64,000 nt of DNA from Methanothrix soehngenii GP6. GTDB lineage: Archaea; Halobacteriota; Methanosarcinia; Methanotrichales; Methanotrichaceae. This document shows positions 35,433 to 44,812 of the stretch, piece by piece. Below the pieces are notes generated by a model. That model was given only the letters and a program-made list of their open reading frames with translations. It made no database searches and was not told where the DNA came from. A program made the translations under genes and the position numbers. Each line of letters opens with the position of its first letter. Within the stretch, counting starts at the first letter, position 1. The stretch covers positions 992,001 through 1,056,000 of the forward strand of contig NC_015416.1 in the NCBI RefSeq assembly GCF_000204415.1, given 5' to 3'.

Positions 35433-35898
35433 ACCTCCTGAGCAAGAGGCGTCTCTCTTCCACCTGTTGGTCGTTCTCAGCGCCCCTGGGCACGAAGCCG
35501 TCGATCACGCCCATGATCCCTCGTCCGAGATCGGTCTCGGCCACCACCACCTCCAGGGGGTTGGCAGTAGCGCAGAATATGCCGCAGACCTCCTGGATGG
35601 ATTTGATGGCATTGAGAACGTTTATCGGAAAAGCCCCATTCATCAGCAGCACGAAGGTATGGCCACAAGCCAAACACAGAGAGTTTTTCTTTGCCGCCTC
35701 GACCAGCTCCAAGTCATTTCCCTCTGAGCGCACCAGGCAGTCGCCGCTGGCCTCAGAGAATGCTATGCCGAACTTTGCCCCGGGGGCGGTTCCTGCCATA
35801 GCCTCGTAGAGGTCCTCTGCCGTCTTTATGAAATGGCTCTGTCCTAAAACCAGATTCGATCCCTCAGGGATTTCCATCTTTACGACCTTAAGTTCCAT
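35416..35898 (-). CDS. Adenosine-specific kinase (PF04008)
   Basis: 160 residues matching the compact archaeal adenosine-specific kinase family across its length: [70 protein letters not shown], ending RRFGYKL. The family binds adenosine and nucleotides by structural work; the physiological reaction is not well established. ATG 35898 gives the standard N-terminus (MELKVVK), whereas the frame extends 7 codons further to a GTG. The 3' end overlaps pyrC by 17 bp. Confidence 0.88.
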   Translation of the reverse strand: MELKVVKMEIPEGSNLVLGQSHFIKTAEDLYEAMAGTAPGAKFGIAFSEASGDCLVRSEGNDLELVEAAKKNSLCLACGHTFVLLMNGAFPINVLNAIKSIQEVCGIFCATANPLEVVVAETDLGRGIMGVIDGFVPRGAENDQQVEERRLLLRRFGYKL

Positions 35899-35962
35899 AT
35901 TCAACCCTTCGAGGATCACTATTGCCGCTGTCAGGACTTATACTTTGGTCTGAGAAGCCCGC

Positions 35963-36244
35963 CTATTTTCTCAGGCCCTTCTTAGGCCCATGAGATTGAA
36001 CGGCCAGCTTTCTGGTCTTCCTCAGGATGAACCTGGATGTTAGATAGTATATAGCCATAAAGAGCACAGCAGAATAGACCGCCATGGCAATGGATTCTGT
36101 GAAGCTCATTCTCAACAGAAAATAAGAGTATGGAATATAAATCAGCAGCACAAAAGCCGCGGCAATGGCTGCCTGCTGAATCAGTGCATACTGCCGAAAG
36201 CGCAGGATGATCGCCGAATAGCTCAAACTGGGAAAATTCACCAA
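35963..36244 (-). CDS. Small membrane protein of unknown function
   Basis: 93 residues with two to three hydrophobic segments (AAIAAAFVLLIYIPYSYFLL, AMAVYSAVLFMAIYYLTSRF) and a strongly basic tail. The 5' end overlaps the stop of the upstream polytopic protein by 7 bp, so the two are co-transcribed. No family recognised. Confidence 0.7.
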   Translation of the reverse strand: MVNFPSLSYSAIILRFRQYALIQQAAIAAAFVLLIYIPYSYFLLRMSFTESIAMAVYSAVLFMAIYYLTSRFILRKTRKLAVQSHGPKKGLRK

Positions 36245-37131
36245 GGATCTTTCACCTCTTCCTCTTTGAGCATACCCTTACGGACCATATAAAGCCTTGT
36301 CCACCAGAGATTGGCCAGGGGGGCTAAGACGAGCAGACTCACCAGACTGGTGGCCAATGACAGCAGCTGATATGCCACCTCGTTTCCCGAGGAGATTAAG
36401 CTGCCAATCATCTGCAAGACCACGGATAGAGCCATCACCACCAGCCACAGAATCAGGACGTCGAACTTGTTGTAGCGGAAGAAATCTATTCCTGCCCTTA
36501 TGGCCTGCACCGGCCCTGCGCCCTCCAGCACCAGAGCATAAGGTGCAAGGGCTAATATGACTGACAGGATTAGGGCATAGAGGATGAACAGCATAAATCC
36601 AGCCAGGATCATTCCCAGCCCCTCGAGATTGTCAAGATTTCCGGATAAGGCTAGAGTAAGCTGCCCCATACCAGGGAGGAGGAAGATGAGCCCGGCCATC
36701 GTCGCCAATCCCATGATGAGGCTCAAGAGAAACATATTCCAAAAGTGCTTCCTTCCAGCGGACCACATGGCTGACGTTCTCGATTTGCCCTCCACAAGAG
36801 CCTGCCTGGCCATGCCTATAGCTCCGGCATTGAAGTACGATCCCACTAATGAGAGGACCACAATCATGCCCAGGAAGAGGATTAATATGGGGAGAAAATC
36901 CTGCCAGTCCATCCCGGCAAATAACCCCTCCATCACCTCAGCATCCTCTAAATCCTCCAAATGAGTCCAGTCTTCACCCAGAAATGGCATTGCAGCCAGG
37001 AACATGGCGATAAAAAATGCGGCGACGATCAGGATCGAGGCGAAACCGCTGAATATAAAGGGAACGCAAAGGTTGAGGTTCTTCTTCCAGATGCCAAAGC
37101 CTTTTCCTATCAACTTTCCAATCTCTTCCAT
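36238..37131 (-). CDS. Polytopic membrane protein (DUF7847/GPDP-membrane-domain-like)
   Basis: 297 residues, six or more transmembrane segments with the GKGFGIWKKNLNLCVPFI start typical of archaeal membrane proteins of this type, in which repeated helices surround a central domain. The C-terminus is YMVRKGMLKEEEVKDPW. ATG 37131 is chosen since AGGAGGAGG lies 6-12 bases upstream; the frame runs further to 37263 without a better start. Function unknown. A decayed copy of its C-terminus lies just upstream. Confidence 0.72.
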   Translation of the reverse strand: MEEIGKLIGKGFGIWKKNLNLCVPFIFSGFASILIVAAFFIAMFLAAMPFLGEDWTHLEDLEDAEVMEGLFAGMDWQDFLPILILFLGMIVVLSLVGSYFNAGAIGMARQALVEGKSRTSAMWSAGRKHFWNMFLLSLIMGLATMAGLIFLLPGMGQLTLALSGNLDNLEGLGMILAGFMLFILYALILSVILALAPYALVLEGAGPVQAIRAGIDFFRYNKFDVLILWLVVMALSVVLQMIGSLISSGNEVAYQLLSLATSLVSLLVLAPLANLWWTRLYMVRKGMLKEEEVKDPW

Positions 37132-37283
37132 CTCATTCCTCCTCCTGTCTTCTGTTTCATGTGGCCAAAATGCTGCAATGGCTTTATAGCTTTTCCCTCC
37201 AATTATCTCAGTCCCTGATGCAGAGCGCGGATTTGCCAGAGACGGTTTGAGTCTCTTTGCCAATGCTGCACAAAGATCATTCG

Positions 37284-37436
37284 ATGGTCCTTTGCGTCTT
37301 CATCGTTTATCATCCCCTTTCTGACCATATAATGCTTTGTCCATAACTGGTTTATGAGAGGAGACAAGACTGGTTGCTGCGCCGGTATCGTTCTCAATCC
37401 TCCTCCTATTATTTGCACAACTCCCAGTATAAGGCA
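37284..37436 (-). pseudogene. Remnant C-terminus of a paralogue of the adjacent polytopic membrane protein
   Basis: Frame reads LGVVQIIGGGLRT, then SPLINQLWTKHYMVRKGMIN and DEDAKDH. This parallels LSVVLQMIGSLIS, then APLANLWWTRLYMVRKGML and KEEEVKD in the intact gene downstream. A stop codon precedes it at about 37437-37439 and the rest of the gene is missing, so it is the tail of a lost tandem duplicate. Confidence 0.72.
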
Positions 37437-37469
37437 TCAGATATGATCTTGAGGAAGAGAACATCGATT

Positions 37470-38708
37470 CTATTTTAATAAATTTTCATGGTGGGCTTCT
37501 TGTCCATCTATCTCCTTAACTAGCTGGGGGAGAAAGATACCAATATCCGTAACGAGTCCAATTGCCTGGGCAGAACCTCTGTCCATGAGCTTAGTCACCG
37601 TGGCAGGGTTGATATCGATGCATATAGTCTTTACGAAGGATGGTAAAAGATTGCCCACCGCAATGGAGTGCAGCATTGTCCCAAGCATAATGGTCATTTC
37701 CACACCCTGCAGTGCCTTATCCATAGCATACTTGGCCTCCACCGTATTCGTTATAACCTCTGGAAGTGGGCCGTCGTCACGAATGGAGCCCGCCAGGATG
37801 CAAGGAATGCCTTTCTTGATAGCCTCGTAAATTATGCCGCCCTTGAGCTTGCCCTCGGCTATGGCGTTTTTGATGGATCCGCTGGCCATAATCTCGCTTA
37901 TGGCATAGAGGTGATTTCGATGCCCTCCGGAGATGGCATTTCCCTCGCAGTTCATCCCGAGACTGGTGCCAAATAGCTGCCGCTCGATATCATGGACCGC
38001 TACGGCATTTCCAGCCAGAAGAACGTCAATGTAGCCCTCTCGAATCAGCCAGGCAAGCGAGGGCGCAGCCCCAGTATGCACTAACGCCGGACCGCAGACC
38101 ACGGCGATCTTTCCGCCTGCCTTTTTAGTGCGCACGATCTCTTCAGCCAGTTGCCGCACCAGCTCGCAGCTGGGCCGCTCTGAACTGACATCATTGGACA
38201 TGAATTCGAAGTACGTTTTTTGGCGTGGCCTCTCCGGCGGAACTACCTTGACCCCGGCGGTACCTATGACCACCCGATCGCCCTTCTTGATATGGCCGAT
38301 GGGCGTGCAAATGGCCCTACCATCCTCCAGCACCACCAGACAGTCCATGTGGTTGTGCTCCACCTCTACCCATGTACCCTGGTAGCGCACATAGGTGGGA
38401 TGATTGGTGGTCGAGTAAAATCCGCGAGGCACAACCATATCCCTTGGCGCAATCTCGGTCTTGACATCCACCATCTCCACCATCCGGGCTCCCAAGGCAT
38501 GCAACTCCAGGAGTATGCGGTCCAGATGATACCCATCCTCGCCGGCGACAGTTATCTGGATATAGCTGGTGTCATTCTTCTTTAGGCCTATGCGGAAGTT
38601 CTTGATTTCGAACTCACCCCCCATATCCATGATCTTATCCAATACTTTAGCAAGCATTTGCGAATCAATGAGATGGCCATTCATCTCGATCTCAGCAAGC
38701 TCTCTCAT
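37470..38708 (-). CDS. Archaeal ornithine cyclodeaminase (TIGR00300 / LOR-SDH domain family)
   Basis: 412 residues. This matches the archaeal TIGR00300 family, recently recognised as ornithine cyclodeaminase (MMP1218-like), converting L-ornithine to L-proline and ammonia; it is unrelated to the bacterial mu-crystallin-type enzyme. Landmarks: EMNGHLIDSQMLAKVLDKIM, VPRGFYSTTNHPTYVRYQG, VVCGPALVHTGAAPSLAWLI, LLAGNAVAVHDIE, CINGNAISGGH-like NCEGNAISGGHRNHLYAI, and IDINPATVTKLMDRG. ATG 38708 has GGGTGGGG 3 bases upstream; the start lies 20 bp after the ectC stop. It is therefore the fourth gene of the ectoine operon. Confidence 0.87.
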   Translation of the reverse strand: MRELAEIEMNGHLIDSQMLAKVLDKIMDMGGEFEIKNFRIGLKKNDTSYIQITVAGEDGYHLDRILLELHALGARMVEMVDVKTEIAPRDMVVPRGFYSTTNHPTYVRYQGTWVEVEHNHMDCLVVLEDGRAICTPIGHIKKGDRVVIGTAGVKVVPPERPRQKTYFEFMSNDVSSERPSCELVRQLAEEIVRTKKAGGKIAVVCGPALVHTGAAPSLAWLIREGYIDVLLAGNAVAVHDIERQLFGTSLGMNCEGNAISGGHRNHLYAISEIMASGSIKNAIAEGKLKGGIIYEAIKKGIPCILAGSIRDDGPLPEVITNTVEAKYAMDKALQGVEMTIMLGTMLHSIAVGNLLPSFVKTICIDINPATVTKLMDRGSAQAIGLVTDIGIFLPQLVKEIDGQEAHHENLLK

Positions 38709-38727
38709 AACCCCACCCACAATAGAA

Positions 38728-39189
38728 TTATCCTGCAATCTCCTCTCCATCGAGCGGATAGGCGCCGTCCTCGTCATGGATCTCCCTTCCATTTAGGGGT
38801 GGATTAAATACGCATGCAAGCTTCATTGTGGTCTTCGCTCTAAGGATGTGGCGGTCGTTTTTATCAAGCACATAGATAGTCCCGGGTGCGATTCGATAGA
38901 TCACGCATGCTTGTTCGACACCCCCCGGCTCACCAATTCGCACGGCATCTGCCACACCACCGTCATCTGTTCCATCCAGGACTTCCACCTCTCCTTCTCC
39001 TTCGATGCAGTAGACAGATTCGAGATGGTTTTTATACCAGATGTGGGTCTCCGTCCCCGGATAGATGGTTGTTATGTGGAAAGAGAATCCCATACAGTCC
39101 CCCTTCAGCAGGAGACGGACGCTCTCCCAGTTCTCGGCGACTACCCTCCGATCGGACCTCTCGGCGTCCTCGAGATTTCTTAATATCAT
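38728..39189 (-). CDS. ectC: Ectoine synthase
   Basis: 153 residues, cupin fold; closes N-gamma-acetyl-diaminobutyrate to ectoine. Conserved [44 protein letters not shown] and [20 protein letters not shown]. The metal ligands known from EctC correspond to Glu57, Tyr106 and His114. Relative to the common 130-residue enzyme (Tyr85, His93), there is a 21-residue insertion at about 71-97, [18 protein letters not shown], between two strands. The start overlaps the ectB stop by 4 nt (ATGA). Confidence 0.95.
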   Translation of the reverse strand: MILRNLEDAERSDRRVVAENWESVRLLLKGDCMGFSFHITTIYPGTETHIWYKNHLESVYCIEGEGEVEVLDGTDDGGVADAVRIGEPGGVEQACVIYRIAPGTIYVLDKNDRHILRAKTTMKLACVFNPPLNGREIHDEDGAYPLDGEEIAG

Positions 39190-40538
39190 GCCAGAACCTC
39201 GATATCGCTATCCATCTTTCTCGTCGCTTTAAGACGCATTTTTTCCATCACATCTCTTATGCTCTCTTCTAGTATGGACAGGCCCTTATCGAGCTCGTGG
39301 TCGCTTATCGTGAGCGGTGCCAGAAACTTGAGGACCTGGTCCTCTGCCCCAGATGTCTCTATTATCAAACCCTTCTCAAATGCGACATGGGAGATCATAG
39401 ATGCAATCTCACCCGTCCTGCAATCGAGAGCCTGGACCATCCCCCGGCCACGGGCAGAGAGCGTTCCCGTATCGTCGAGGTCAACCAGCTTATCAAAGTG
39501 CTCCCTGACGAATTCACCTTTCATTCTCACTTTCCTTGAGAACGAGGCATCACTCCAGTACTCTTCAATCGCCGCTCTCGCGGTGACGAAAGCCAGGTTA
39601 TTTCCCCGAAACGTTCCGTTGTGTTCGCCGGGTTTCCATTGATCAATACCTGGTTTCATCAGGACCATAGAGAAGGGTATGCCGTAACTGCTTAGCGACT
39701 TTGAGAGGATAATGATATCTGGTGAGATCTTAGCTTCCTCGAAGCTAAAGAAAGTCCCTGTCCTTCCACATCCTACCTGGATGTCGTCGATGATCAGGAG
39801 GATACCGTGCTTTCGGCAGATCCTCTCCAGAGATCTCAGCCACTCTGAAGTTGCTACATTTATTCCGCCCTCGCCTTGGATCGTCTCGACAATCACTGCC
39901 GCCGGCTGGTCAAGGCCGCTGCTTCTGTCTGTTAGCACCTTATCCAGGTACTCGGTTGTATCGACCTCTTCACCCATATAGCCATCGAAGGGCATAAATG
40001 TCGTGCCATGCAGCTGTATGCCGCATGCGTCTCTGAAATAGCTGTTTCCGGTTGCGGCGACCGATCCGAGGGTCACGCCGTGAAAGCCATTCGTAAAGGA
40101 GATGATGGTCGACCTTCCCGTGACGTTTCGAGCAATCTTCATCGCAGCCTCGACAGCGTTCGTTCCGGTCGGTCCGGTGAACTGCATCTTGTACCTCATG
40201 CCTCTTGGCTTGAGGATCAGGGAGTCGAAGGTCTCAATAAAGGCCTGCTTTGCCTCCGTCACGAGGTCGAGGCTGTGGACTATCTTGTCCGACTCTATGT
40301 ATTCGAGCAGCTTCTCCTTGATAGCTGGATTGTTATGGCCATAGTTGAGGGCACCAGCACCTGCCAGGAAATCGATATACTCACGTCCTTTTTCGTCCTC
40401 GATGGTGGCTCCTTTGGCTTTGGTGAATACCACCGGGAAGCGACGGCAGTAGCTTCGAACTTCTGACTCATGATTATTCACCATGCTAATATCATTCTCA
40501 TTTCCTTCTTTTTCCGCTTCCATCCTAGTATCCTTCAT
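39186..40538 (-). CDS. ectB: Diaminobutyrate--2-oxoglutarate transaminase
   Basis: 450 residues, class III PLP aminotransferase. It makes L-2,4-diaminobutyrate from aspartate-semialdehyde and glutamate. Landmarks: [70 protein letters not shown] and [10 protein letters not shown] with the PLP lysine. The N-terminus has about 20 extra, charged residues compared with the common form. GAGGTGA lies 7 bases before ATG 40538. The gap to ectA is 12 bp. Confidence 0.95.
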   Translation of the reverse strand: MKDTRMEAEKEGNENDISMVNNHESEVRSYCRRFPVVFTKAKGATIEDEKGREYIDFLAGAGALNYGHNNPAIKEKLLEYIESDKIVHSLDLVTEAKQAFIETFDSLILKPRGMRYKMQFTGPTGTNAVEAAMKIARNVTGRSTIISFTNGFHGVTLGSVAATGNSYFRDACGIQLHGTTFMPFDGYMGEEVDTTEYLDKVLTDRSSGLDQPAAVIVETIQGEGGINVATSEWLRSLERICRKHGILLIIDDIQVGCGRTGTFFSFEEAKISPDIIILSKSLSSYGIPFSMVLMKPGIDQWKPGEHNGTFRGNNLAFVTARAAIEEYWSDASFSRKVRMKGEFVREHFDKLVDLDDTGTLSARGRGMVQALDCRTGEIASMISHVAFEKGLIIETSGAEDQVLKFLAPLTISDHELDKGLSILEESIRDVMEKMRLKATRKMDSDIEVLA

Positions 40539-40550
40539 GATAGTGTCACC

Positions 40551-41120
40551 TCATCCGTTCATCTTGAACGGCCCTATATTGAACAGACATTCTGCTTCGT
40601 GATCAAAATCCCCGAAATCAGATTCAGAGAAGCAATCAGAAACATCACAATGAGCGTCTAGCTCTTGTGCAAGCCCCCTGAAGAGCCTCTTTGATGCCTC
40701 ATTTGACGGCGATATCGTCGTCTCGATATATCGGCAGTCTCTCGTCGAAGGCCTATTCAATACATCAAATAGCATCCGTTTTGCGATGCCTCTATTCCTG
40801 GAATCGACATCTACAGCAATCTGCCAGATGAAGAAGACGTCCCATCGGTCCGGTGGTCGGTAGCCTGAAAGGAATGCTACGATCTCCCCTCCCTCTTCAG
40901 CGACAACGCATGTGTCAGCAAAGTCACGGCAGAGCAGGAGATAGCAGTAGGTTGAATTGATATCCAGCGGCTTGCAAGACCTGATAAGCTCAGATATCCT
41001 GGCCCCATCATTGAGCCTGGGCTTTCGAAACTTCAGCCGACCCACATCTTCGCTATCTGAAGATCCTTGATCGCTCTTCATGGATCTGGCTTCTTGCAGT
41101 CGTTTTGATAACTGCACCAT
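40551..41120 (-). CDS. ectA: L-2,4-diaminobutyric acid acetyltransferase
   Basis: 189 residues, GNAT fold. Acetylates diaminobutyrate at N-gamma. Landmarks: FRKPRLNDGARISELIRSC, LDINSTYCYLLLCRDFADTC, VAFLSGYRPPDRWDVFFIWQ and the acetyl-CoA loop DSRNRGIAKRML. The ribosome binding site GGAGGTGA, 5 bases before ATG, is nearly a perfect match to the archaeal anti-SD sequence, suggesting strong expression when transcribed. It is the first gene of the ect operon. Confidence 0.95.
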   Translation of the reverse strand: MVQLSKRLQEARSMKSDQGSSDSEDVGRLKFRKPRLNDGARISELIRSCKPLDINSTYCYLLLCRDFADTCVVAEEGGEIVAFLSGYRPPDRWDVFFIWQIAVDVDSRNRGIAKRMLFDVLNRPSTRDCRYIETTISPSNEASKRLFRGLAQELDAHCDVSDCFSESDFGDFDHEAECLFNIGPFKMNG

Positions 41121-41457
41121 CTATTCACCTCCAGGATGGTAAATCCGGAACTATGGTTGCTGTCTACTCCCATCTTTTTCAGGGTGAGCTGTACCTGCTA
41201 TTGTGCATAATGCATTCGTTGCCCTCAGTGATGCTGATAAGGTCAGATGCTTCTGCAATTAACTGTTGTTTAAATTGATCTGCCTTAAATGTTTGGGTTT
41301 TTTCAATTTACTTGTAGTTAATGCAAATTAAATTTAGCATATTTCCTGGCAAAGATCAAAAAATTGAATCCTTTGGATGATTCTAATTAAGATGATATGA
41401 AGATAATAATGGTAATAAGACCGGTGCCCAAAGAGGTAGCGCAGTTACTTGTGCCGA
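41121..41457 (-). promoter_or_regulatory. Ectoine operon promoter region
   Basis: 337-bp AT-rich spacer between the racemase-like gene and ectA, both on the minus strand. TATA-like TTTAAATT at 41269-41276 and TTAAAT near 41285 would give a leader of roughly 120-150 bases, long for this genome and room for regulation. No clear operator palindrome was identified by eye; the long A/T tracts between 41280 and 41400 are notable. Confidence 0.5.
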
Positions 41458-42201
41458 TTATGCCTCCGATCTGATCTTACCCTCAAAACTCTCCTTGACG
41501 AGCGCCGAGTGGACATAGTTAATCATTGTAATGTAATCAAAGACAGGGAGTTCGATCGCCTTTTGAATCGCCCTTGCATAAGGAGGAAGACAGCTACATT
41601 CCAGCAGGATGGCACGGACATTCTGCTCCTCCTCGACCATTTCACTGGCGACAGATAATGCCTCCCTTTTAACTTTCTCCGAGTCGAGGAATCCAGTCTC
41701 CTCGATAACGGCTTTTGAGAAGTTTTCTCGGTCCTCCATACCCCTTATCACCAGACGCTCGCCTGAACTGATCCCAACAGCCTCAAGGAGGGTTTCGTCC
41801 AGGCTCTTCGAATCGGCGGTTATGATCCCCACCTTTTGGTCGCGACCAAGGATGCTGAATATAAAGGGAATCTGAAGGAGGCTTGAGAGGAAGACGGGGA
41901 CATCGAGGACCGCAGCAAGACTCCTCTGATGAATGGCAAGAAATCCGCAATCTCCGGTAATGGCTCTGACACCCTGGCTGACCAGTTCTTCTGCCGCTGT
42001 GTGGAGCAGCTCAAAGGCCGTCCGATCTTTTCCGAGGGTTCTTTTCGTCGTTAAACCCTCAACCTTCTGGAATCGCACGGGAAAGCAGTAGGTGGTGGCA
42101 TTGGCCACATCCCCTGGAATAAAGGGAGTGAAGCAGTCCAAAAGGAGGATGCCGATAGCTTCGCCGTAGCTGGCTTGTCCTGATCTAGCTTTATAAATCA
42201 T
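41458..42201 (-). CDS. Aspartate/glutamate racemase family protein
   Basis: 247 residues. Two half-domains each supply a catalytic-type cysteine: TGDCGFLA (near residue 83) and LECSCLPPYA (near 205), as in Asp/Glu/hydantoin racemases and maleate isomerases. The substrate cannot be deduced. It is on the same strand as, and 337 bp upstream of, ectA; it may be unrelated or act on an aspartate-family amino acid. ATG 42201 follows an AT-rich leader without a clear ribosome binding site. Confidence 0.78.
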   Translation of the reverse strand: MIYKARSGQASYGEAIGILLLDCFTPFIPGDVANATTYCFPVRFQKVEGLTTKRTLGKDRTAFELLHTAAEELVSQGVRAITGDCGFLAIHQRSLAAVLDVPVFLSSLLQIPFIFSILGRDQKVGIITADSKSLDETLLEAVGISSGERLVIRGMEDRENFSKAVIEETGFLDSEKVKREALSVASEMVEEEQNVRAILLECSCLPPYARAIQKAIELPVFDYITMINYVHSALVKESFEGKIRSEA

Positions 42202-42222
42202 TATTAATACCCTTGACTTTAA

Positions 42223-43065
<843 letters not shown>

Positions 43066-43075
43066 GGTGTTTTAG

Positions 43076-43246
43076 ATGACCAAGGGTACTCCTTCAATGG
43101 GCAAGCGCCACAAGAGCTCGCATATAAGATGCCGGCGATGTGGTAGCATCTCGTTTAATTTCAAGAGAAAGGTTTGCGTTCAATGCGGCTTTGGCAACTC
43201 AGCAAAGCTCAGAAGCCATAAGTGGATGAGAAAAGCGGACTACTAG
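43076..43246 (+). CDS. rpl37e: Large ribosomal subunit protein eL37
   Basis: 56 residues, starting [19 protein letters not shown]. Four cysteines at positions 19, 22, 34 and 37 form the zinc ribbon; the C-terminus is [21 protein letters not shown] lies 6 bases before the ATG, and the gene begins 10 bp after the LSm stop. LSm-eL37 pairing is common in archaea. Confidence 0.95.
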   Translation: MTKGTPSMGKRHKSSHIRCRRCGSISFNFKRKVCVQCGFGNSAKLRSHKWMRKADY

Positions 43247-43259
43247 AGAGAGGCGAAAT

Positions 43260-44669
43260 TTGCACGATGCCTGCGGCGTTGTAGGGATCTCATTAAATGA
43301 GACTGCCAATGGCGCAGCCAAATCCATCTATTACTCCCTCTATGCTCTGCAGCATAGGGGGCAAGAGGCTGCTGGCATCTCAGTGCATGATGGCAAATCC
43401 ATTCGCACCCACCGGGCCATGGGCTTGGTCTCGGAGGTCTTCGACGATGCCCAGATCGCCCTTCTGCGCGGACATGTTGGCATCGGCCATGTCCGATATG
43501 CGACCAGCGGCCGATCCTGCATAGAGAACAGCCAACCTCTTTTAGTGAAATATAAGGACGGTGCCATAGCCACCGCCCATAATGGTAACCTGGTCAACTC
43601 CACACAGCTCAGAGAGCAGCTGGAGGAGGCAGGGGACATATTCTACTCCACCTCAGACACCGAAGTGATCGCTCACCTTTTTGTCAAAGAGCTCCTTCAC
43701 TATGACCTGCCGGAAGCAGCCCGCGCCCTGATGAGAAAGATCGTGGGCTCTTATTCCCTGGTATTTCTCTGGGGGGACACTGTCCTTGCGCTACGCGATC
43801 CGCTGGGAATCAAACCCCTCTGCATCGGAGAGATCGATTCAGGGTTCATGGTGGCTTCGGAGAGCGTGGCCATAGATACACTAAACGGGAAGTTGGTAAG
43901 GGATGTCAAGCCAGGCGAGTTGATAGTGATAAGGAACGGCGAGATGAAGTCCTATCAACTGGCCCGTTCCACCCGGCCGGCTCATTGCATCTTCGAGTAC
44001 ATCTACTTTGCCCGGCCTGATAGCATTATGGATGGCCGCTTGATCTATGATGTGCGGGTGAACATCGGCTCCAACCTGGCTCGGGAGCATCCCGCCTGTG
44101 CGGACACCGTCACTCCCATCCCCGACTCAGGAATAACTTTGGCCGTGGGCTACCACCAGCATTCCGGCATAAGCTACCGGGAGTGCCTGATGAAAAATCG
44201 CTACATTGGCCGAACATTCATCATGCCCGATCAGAACATGAGGGAGACGGCGGTGCGCCTGAAGATGAACACCATCCGGCCGAACATCGAGGGGCATAAG
44301 CTTATCCTGGTAGACGACTCCATTGTACGCGGCACCACCAGCCGGAGGATAGTGAACATGGTCCGCAAGGCCGGAGCCCAGGAGGTGCACGTCCGCATAG
44401 GCAGCCCCCCCATCCTCGCCCCCTGCTATCTAGGAATAGACATGGCCAGCCGGGATGAGCTGATCGCCGCCCATAAGACGGTTGCAGGGGTGGAGGCGGT
44501 AATAGAAGCCGACTCACTGGGCTATGTAAGCCACGAGGGGCTGGTGGATGCAGTGGGCATACCCAAGGAGAACCTGTGCATGGGATGCCTGACCGGCCTG
44601 TACCCGGTCCCGATACCTGGAGAGAAGTGTCTGGCGGAGCAGACAAGGCTCTCGGAATATCTGGACTAG
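43260..44669 (+). CDS. purF: Amidophosphoribosyltransferase
   Basis: 469 residues. Commits PRPP to purine synthesis by transferring glutamine-derived ammonia. The N-terminal Ntn glutaminase begins at the TTG start, with catalytic Cys near position 5 (HDACGVVGI); if so, a short leader is removed in maturation. The PRTase domain has the PRPP loop LILVDDSIVRGTTSRRIV. C-terminal CMGC and earlier cysteines resemble the 4Fe-4S-containing Bacillus-type enzyme. AGAGG lies 6 bases upstream; the gene starts 13 bp after eL37. Confidence 0.95.
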   Translation: MHDACGVVGISLNETANGAAKSIYYSLYALQHRGQEAAGISVHDGKSIRTHRAMGLVSEVFDDAQIALLRGHVGIGHVRYATSGRSCIENSQPLLVKYKDGAIATAHNGNLVNSTQLREQLEEAGDIFYSTSDTEVIAHLFVKELLHYDLPEAARALMRKIVGSYSLVFLWGDTVLALRDPLGIKPLCIGEIDSGFMVASESVAIDTLNGKLVRDVKPGELIVIRNGEMKSYQLARSTRPAHCIFEYIYFARPDSIMDGRLIYDVRVNIGSNLAREHPACADTVTPIPDSGITLAVGYHQHSGISYRECLMKNRYIGRTFIMPDQNMRETAVRLKMNTIRPNIEGHKLILVDDSIVRGTTSRRIVNMVRKAGAQEVHVRIGSPPILAPCYLGIDMASRDELIAAHKTVAGVEAVIEADSLGYVSHEGLVDAVGIPKENLCMGCLTGLYPVPIPGEKCLAEQTRLSEYLD

Positions 44670-44742
44670 ATACAAGGTATCTGGATTGGTGATCATCTTC
44701 TAGCTGAATTTCCTCTTTCGATTATTGGGAAAAAAGATCATG

Positions 44743-44778
44743 GCAAGAGGATGGATGGCTGCAGCAGCATCCTCTTGC
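44743..44778. terminator. Perfect 11-bp inverted repeat between convergent genes
   Basis: GCAAGAGGATG (44743-44753) and CATCCTCTTGC (44768-44778) form a hairpin with a 14-base loop, lying between the convergent purF and transporter genes. There is no long T-run, so a bidirectional terminator role is only a possibility. Confidence 0.45.
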
Positions 44779-44812
44779 ATCGGATTACTTGATTCTAAAT
44801 GGGTTAAATCAG

